Positions 61,110 to 64,000 of a DNA stretch of 64,000 nt are shown here, piece after piece. Below the pieces are notes generated by a model. The model was not told the origin of the DNA, did no database searches, and worked only from the letters and a program-made list of their open reading frames with translations. Each line of letters starts with the position of its first letter. The first letter of the stretch is position 1. This stretch comes from CAYQXJ01 sp964421565. GTDB lineage: Bacteria > Planctomycetota > Brocadiia > SM23-32. A program made the translations under genes and the position numbers. The stretch is from NCBI GenBank assembly GCA_964421565.1, contig CAYQXJ010000003.1:62001-126000 (forward strand), given 5' to 3'.

Positions 61110-61685
61110 TCAATCAAACTCGATCACTATGCCATCCTTCCGTTTTTCGTAGTAGATTACTTCGCAATCGATCCTTTCTGGCAATCCGCCCTTCGACTTG
61201 TAGGTGGCCGGCTTTATGGAAACAGGCTTACCCCCGATGTGCCCGTCTATGCCCTTCGACTCATCCGATGGAGAGGCCGGCGTGTATGGTTGTCCCCGCT
61301 CCTCGGCGACCTCCCTGAGAACGGCCTCCTGGAACCGCAACCCGATAAACGTTTTTGCCAGCACCAGGTCCTCGGTCCAGTCCCGCACCGTTTCCCTGTT
61401 GAGCTCATTCACGGCGGATTTGAGCTTCTGTATCATCCCCCAAATGCGGTCGGTAGCCTCTTCCAGAGCATCAGGGTGTCGCTGCTTATACTACTCTTCC
61501 CATTCCGCAAAGGTCCGCCCGGGAAACTCCCGTATCAACTCGCTCATCTGACCCACCACTCGGGGACGAGTCCCCTGGGCGTACTGGTTCGCCAAATTGA
61601 GCAATGGGGCGGCGTATTTGCGCAGATCAAGCTCTTGTACACCGAGTAACTCGCGGACGGCATCGAAGGTGAGTTTCTTCCTCAT
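61110..61685 (-). pseudogene. MjaI-like (CTAG) restriction endonuclease interrupted by one in-frame TAG
   Basis: Reading from the ATG at 61685 gives 64 residues (LNLANQYAQGTRPRVVGQMS, EFPGRTFAEWEE), then TAG at 61493-61491, then the same frame runs on for 127 residues to a normal stop (YKQRHPDALEEATDRIWGMI, TFIGLRFQEAVLREVAEERG, ESKGIDGHIGGKPVSIKP). Both halves match the family I know as MjaI restriction endonuclease, which cuts CTAG. From memory, relatives read EWEEWY, so the stop replaces a Trp: a single TGG to TAG change. No frameshift is present. Either the gene has just been inactivated or the codon is suppressed. An internal ATG at 61436 could restart a 108-residue fragment. Confidence 0.82.
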
Positions 61686-61701
61686 GGGCAGCCTGCCCCT
61701 C

Positions 61702-62559
61702 TCAGTTGGCCCCCTCGGTGCGGGCGGCTGCCCGGCGGGGAGTGCGGTGCCCAAAGACCACCTGATCTTCCGAGGAAAACAGGGGGCCGGCCCCCATTTT
61801 GTCCCTTATGATAGGCTCAAACTCCGGATTGATCTCGTATCCGACGGAGTTGCGCCCCTCTGTCTCCGCCGCGAGCGTGGTCGTGCCGCTGCCCAGGAAC
61901 GGGTCGAGCACACTTTCACCCCAGAAGCTGTACATCTTGATCAGACGCCTTGGAACTTCCAGCGGGAACATGGCCTCGTGTCCGTTCTGCCTCTGCGGCT
62001 GTATGCGCCACAGGCCACGGAACCAGGCGCTACGCTGCCGCTTGGTCAGACGGCTCTTCTCCTTCTGTTCCGGCGTGGGCTGGGGCCACTGGCCCCGTTT
62101 TCGCAGAAGGATGATGTACTCATGCTCGTAGGTTATGTGGCCGTCCTTGGGATAGTAAACCGACCCCATCCATGTGCCGCCTCCGGTCGTCTTGGTCGTG
62201 GAGATTTTCGCCCAGATGATGTTCCCCATGAAGTCGAACTCCAGCTCGCGCGCTATACGGACAATGTCGGCAGGAATGGGCTGCACCCGGTACCGACCGT
62301 GCTCGGCGGCGCGGAGGTACTGGTCTCCGATGTTGATGGCCATCCGGCAGCCGGCGCACAGCACGCGGTGACACTCCGAGAGCACGCTTTTGAGGTCGCG
62401 CAGGTAGTCCTCGTACGGCTGGTCGTAGCCGATCTGATCGGGATGGGCATAGTCCTTGATGCACCAGTACGGAGGGGAGGTAACGACAAGGTGGACGGAA
62501 CGGTCCGCCAGCTCGGGCATCCGACGGCTGTCGCCGAATATCACCTTGTGTCTGGACAT
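61702..62559 (-). CDS. DNA (N4-cytosine or N6-adenine) methyltransferase, beta class
   Basis: A 285-residue modification enzyme; GGAGG lies 6 bases before the ATG at 62559. Catalytic motif IV is TSPPYW near residues 28-33, a form mostly seen in N4-cytosine enzymes, and the SAM-binding motif I comes late, DPFLGSGTTTLAAE near 217-230: the beta-class order. RLIKMYSFWGESVLDPF precedes it. It ends 16 bases before the MjaI-like endonuclease, so it should protect CTAG sites. It is intact, so the host keeps methylation even if cutting is lost. Confidence 0.9.
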   Translation of the reverse strand: MSRHKVIFGDSRRMPELADRSVHLVVTSPPYWCIKDYAHPDQIGYDQPYEDYLRDLKSVLSECHRVLCAGCRMAINIGDQYLRAAEHGRYRVQPIPADIVRIARELEFDFMGNIIWAKISTTKTTGGGTWMGSVYYPKDGHITYEHEYIILLRKRGQWPQPTPEQKEKSRLTKRQRSAWFRGLWRIQPQRQNGHEAMFPLEVPRRLIKMYSFWGESVLDPFLGSGTTTLAAETEGRNSVGYEINPEFEPIIRDKMGAGPLFSSEDQVVFGHRTPRRAAARTEGAN

Positions 62560-62596
62560 GTGCCGCCTCCCAACTAAAAGGCATCCTCACCGCCAA

Positions 62597-62625
62597 AGTC
62601 TAAACGCCACCGGGAACCACCGCAA
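62597..62625 (-). promoter_or_regulatory. Promoter candidate of the restriction-modification operon
   Basis: On the minus strand: TTGCGG, 17 bases, TAGACT. Moderate boxes, right spacing, about 35 bases before the methyltransferase ATG. Confidence 0.48.
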
Positions 62626-62861
62626 CCGACGCGAGTTAGTTTGCCAGGACATGGTACCCACCTGCGGGAGGGTGCAGAAACGGAGAAGCCGGAGGGGTCG
62701 CGCCCGCCCCGGGGCGGGCGCGCGCACGCGCGGAAGTTGCACGCCGCCGCCGCGCCGTTCCCCGTCAGAAAGTGGAAGGCACGCGCCAAAAGGGCCGCCC
62801 GACGCCGCACCGGCGGCAAGGCCGAGGTCGTCGGGGGCCCCAAGCTCGATAGGAGCCGCCC

Positions 62862-63047
62862 ATGCATCCGACCGAAGCCGACCTGAGCCCCGACCAGCGT
62901 CGCCGCGAGATCGCATCCATCCTGGCTACAGGCGTCCTGCGCCTGAGTGCCCGCCCGGAAGCCGCGCCCGCTCTGTCAATCTCCCTGGCACGCAACAGTG
63001 TTACAGACTCCCCCCTCTTTCCGGTAGGTACACCGCATGGCGCATGA
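62862..63047 (+). CDS. Small hypothetical protein, first of two tandem paralogues
   Basis: A 61-residue protein with AGGAG upstream of the ATG at 62862. Its core LSPDQRRREIASILATGVLR (residues about 8-27) is a short amphipathic helical motif that recurs in the next gene. The rest is Pro/Ala/Ser-rich. I associate this motif with small proteins that lie next to serine-recombinase modules in planctomycete-like genomes, but no recombinase is in the window. Function unknown. Confidence 0.5.
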   Translation: MHPTEADLSPDQRRREIASILATGVLRLSARPEAAPALSISLARNSVTDSPLFPVGTPHGA

Positions 63048-63081
63048 GCGCCCGTGCTGCTGACCGCCCGGAGAACGAGGC

Positions 63082-63273
63082 ATGCCCGATTTCCTCCCGC
63101 CCGCCGCCATGGCGCCCGCCGAGCGGCTTGCCGAGGTGTCGGCCATCCTCGCCAGGGGCGTCCTCGCCCTGCGCCGAAAGGCGCGCCCGACGTCCTCCGA
63201 AGAATCTGCCGAACCCGGCGAAAACGGCCTTGATTCCGGGCGCGACGTAAGGCCTGATGTGGACGCGGGTTAA
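63082..63273 (+). CDS. Small hypothetical protein, second of two tandem paralogues
   Basis: A 63-residue protein with GGAGAACGAGG upstream of the ATG at 63082. MAPAERLAEVSAILARGVLA aligns with the core of the preceding gene (E/D-x-R-x-x-E-(I/V)-(A/S)-(S/A)-I-L-A-x-G-V-L). A charged tail follows (SSEESAEPGENGLD, then RPDVDAG). The two copies are 34 bases apart. Start codons with good ribosome sites and a shared core make both likely genes rather than chance frames. Confidence 0.52.
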   Translation: MPDFLPPAAMAPAERLAEVSAILARGVLALRRKARPTSSEESAEPGENGLDSGRDVRPDVDAG

Positions 63274-63491
63274 CGCAGCCCGAGAACCCGCCGCCGCGAA
63301 ATCGCCGCGGAAGAGTTTGAAGATGCCGGAAACCTGCGGATTTCGGTTTGACGGGCCTCTAGAGGAGGGTACCATATCAGGGAAGGCGGAACTTGCTGGA
63401 GCAAAGGGGGAATCCCGGTTAGAGCGCTTCTGACCGGGAAGTTAGAGGGACCGACAGGCACGAGTTACACGACAACTTCGGAGAGAGCACA

Positions 63492-64000
63492 CCATGAGGA
63501 CACAACACCTGATCTGCACGCTTCTCACGGCCGCCATCATCGCGCTGCCGCCGCTGGGCTGCTCGCCCAACGGGCAGGCGAACGGAGATAGCGGGGCCAG
63601 CCAACCCGCCCTCGAGACGAGCGAAGATGAGGGCGGGGAAGAGGATGTGGGCTCGAGTTCCGCAGGCTCGGAGACGGATGCGGATGAGCAGAGCCCCACG
63701 CCCCGGCTCTTCATCATCGAGCGCAGCAAGAACGCCAACATCGTGGCCTACGACGCACGCCTCACCGAAGAGGGCGAGCTCGATGCGGAAGAGCCCGTCG
63801 AGGCCTACTGGATCCTGGACGCCGAGGGGGGCCAGCGGGAAGAGCTCTCGTGGCTACAGAAGAAGATGGCCTACGGGTTCGAGACGAAGCCGGCTTCCTC
63901 GGGCGAGGGCTCTGTGATGAAGATGGTGCCGCTTCCGAAGCGGGAGCTCAGGGTCAGGAAGGTTGACGGCAAGGTGCGAGCCGAGCTTGAGATCGACGGG
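63492..64000 (+). CDS. DUF4833-type lipoprotein (partial)
   Basis: The ATG at 63492 opens a frame that runs off the right edge (169 codons). Residues 1-23 are a lipoprotein signal with lipobox PLGC, then an acidic Ser/Gly/Glu linker (about 25-68). From about residue 70 the pattern FIIERSKNANIVAYDARLT, EPVEAYWILD and KKMAYGFE matches DUF4833, a small beta domain of unknown function. No operon partner is visible. The 218 bases before it (63274-63491) show no other gene and no clear promoter. Confidence 0.8.

Noticed and set aside
60927..61649. 240-codon frame on the plus strand
   Set aside because: Mostly antisense to the MjaI-like endonuclease, whose frame is supported by family motifs on both sides of the TAG.

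Overview
The window is GC-rich, gene-dense bacterial chromosome with complete flagellar, two-component and DNA-repair genes. Several traits point to a free-living, motile member of the PVC/Planctomycetota-like group or a neighbouring uncultured phylum: a very long (719 aa) GreA of the type I know from Chlamydia, tandem GH130 enzymes, a Gfo/Idh oxidoreductase next to a sugar-phosphate isomerase, a sulfatase-fold protein, a DUF4833 lipoprotein and small paralogous proteins of a kind I associate with planctomycete genomes. This placement is inference from gene content; there is no rRNA gene. I saw no tRNA, rRNA, CRISPR array or intact insertion sequence.

Region 1 (1-17 kb) is flagellar. A leftward operon runs from a histidine kinase at 10.5 kb down to a sigma-54 activator at 2.3 kb. 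It contains two kinase/regulator pairs, a STAS protein, a membrane-anchored TPR protein and a possible export chaperone. A near-perfect sigma-54 promoter then drives flgB-flgC-fliE-fliF, which leaves the window. An FlgM-like anti-sigma factor with a consensus-like sigma-28 promoter, a second sigma-54 activator, flagellin (candidate sigma-28 and sigma-54 promoters, strong terminator), fliD with a duplicated insert, and fliS follow. Together these give a layered flagellar circuit: sigma-54 for basal body, sigma-28/FlgM for filament.

Region 2 (17-22.3 kb) holds two large leftward genes: a GT2-TPR protein and a TPR-GT4-alkaline-phosphatase-fold fusion with Thr at the nucleophile position. Their place beside flagellin suggests surface or flagellin modification (inference).

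Region 3 (22.5-33.2 kb) has an HD-GYP protein, a five-gene nickel ECF transporter (NikK-M-L-Q-O order) behind a promoter carrying a 9-bp direct repeat, the long GreA, two tandem GH130 enzymes and a Tat-exported DUF362 protein.

Region 4 (33.4-46.8 kb) is one long rightward operon. It starts with a decayed helix-hairpin-helix protein and continues with a phosphoribosyltransferase, PEP synthase, hydrolase, flavin-fold protein, PolX, LigA, family-4 uracil-DNA glycosylase, DUF72, a six-hairpin glycosidase-like protein and a GT4 glycosyltransferase: DNA repair joined to carbon metabolism.

Region 5 (46.8-59.6 kb) has two thioredoxin-fold proteins, a HAD-like protein, an atypical HD-GYP protein, two large sensor kinases with response regulators, and a Gfo/Idh-isomerase pair.

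Region 6 (59.6-64 kb) looks accessory: about 1.5 kb of non-coding DNA with strong hairpins, a CTAG-type (MjaI-like) restriction-modification system whose endonuclease gene has one in-frame TAG, two tandem small paralogues and the start of a DUF4833 lipoprotein.
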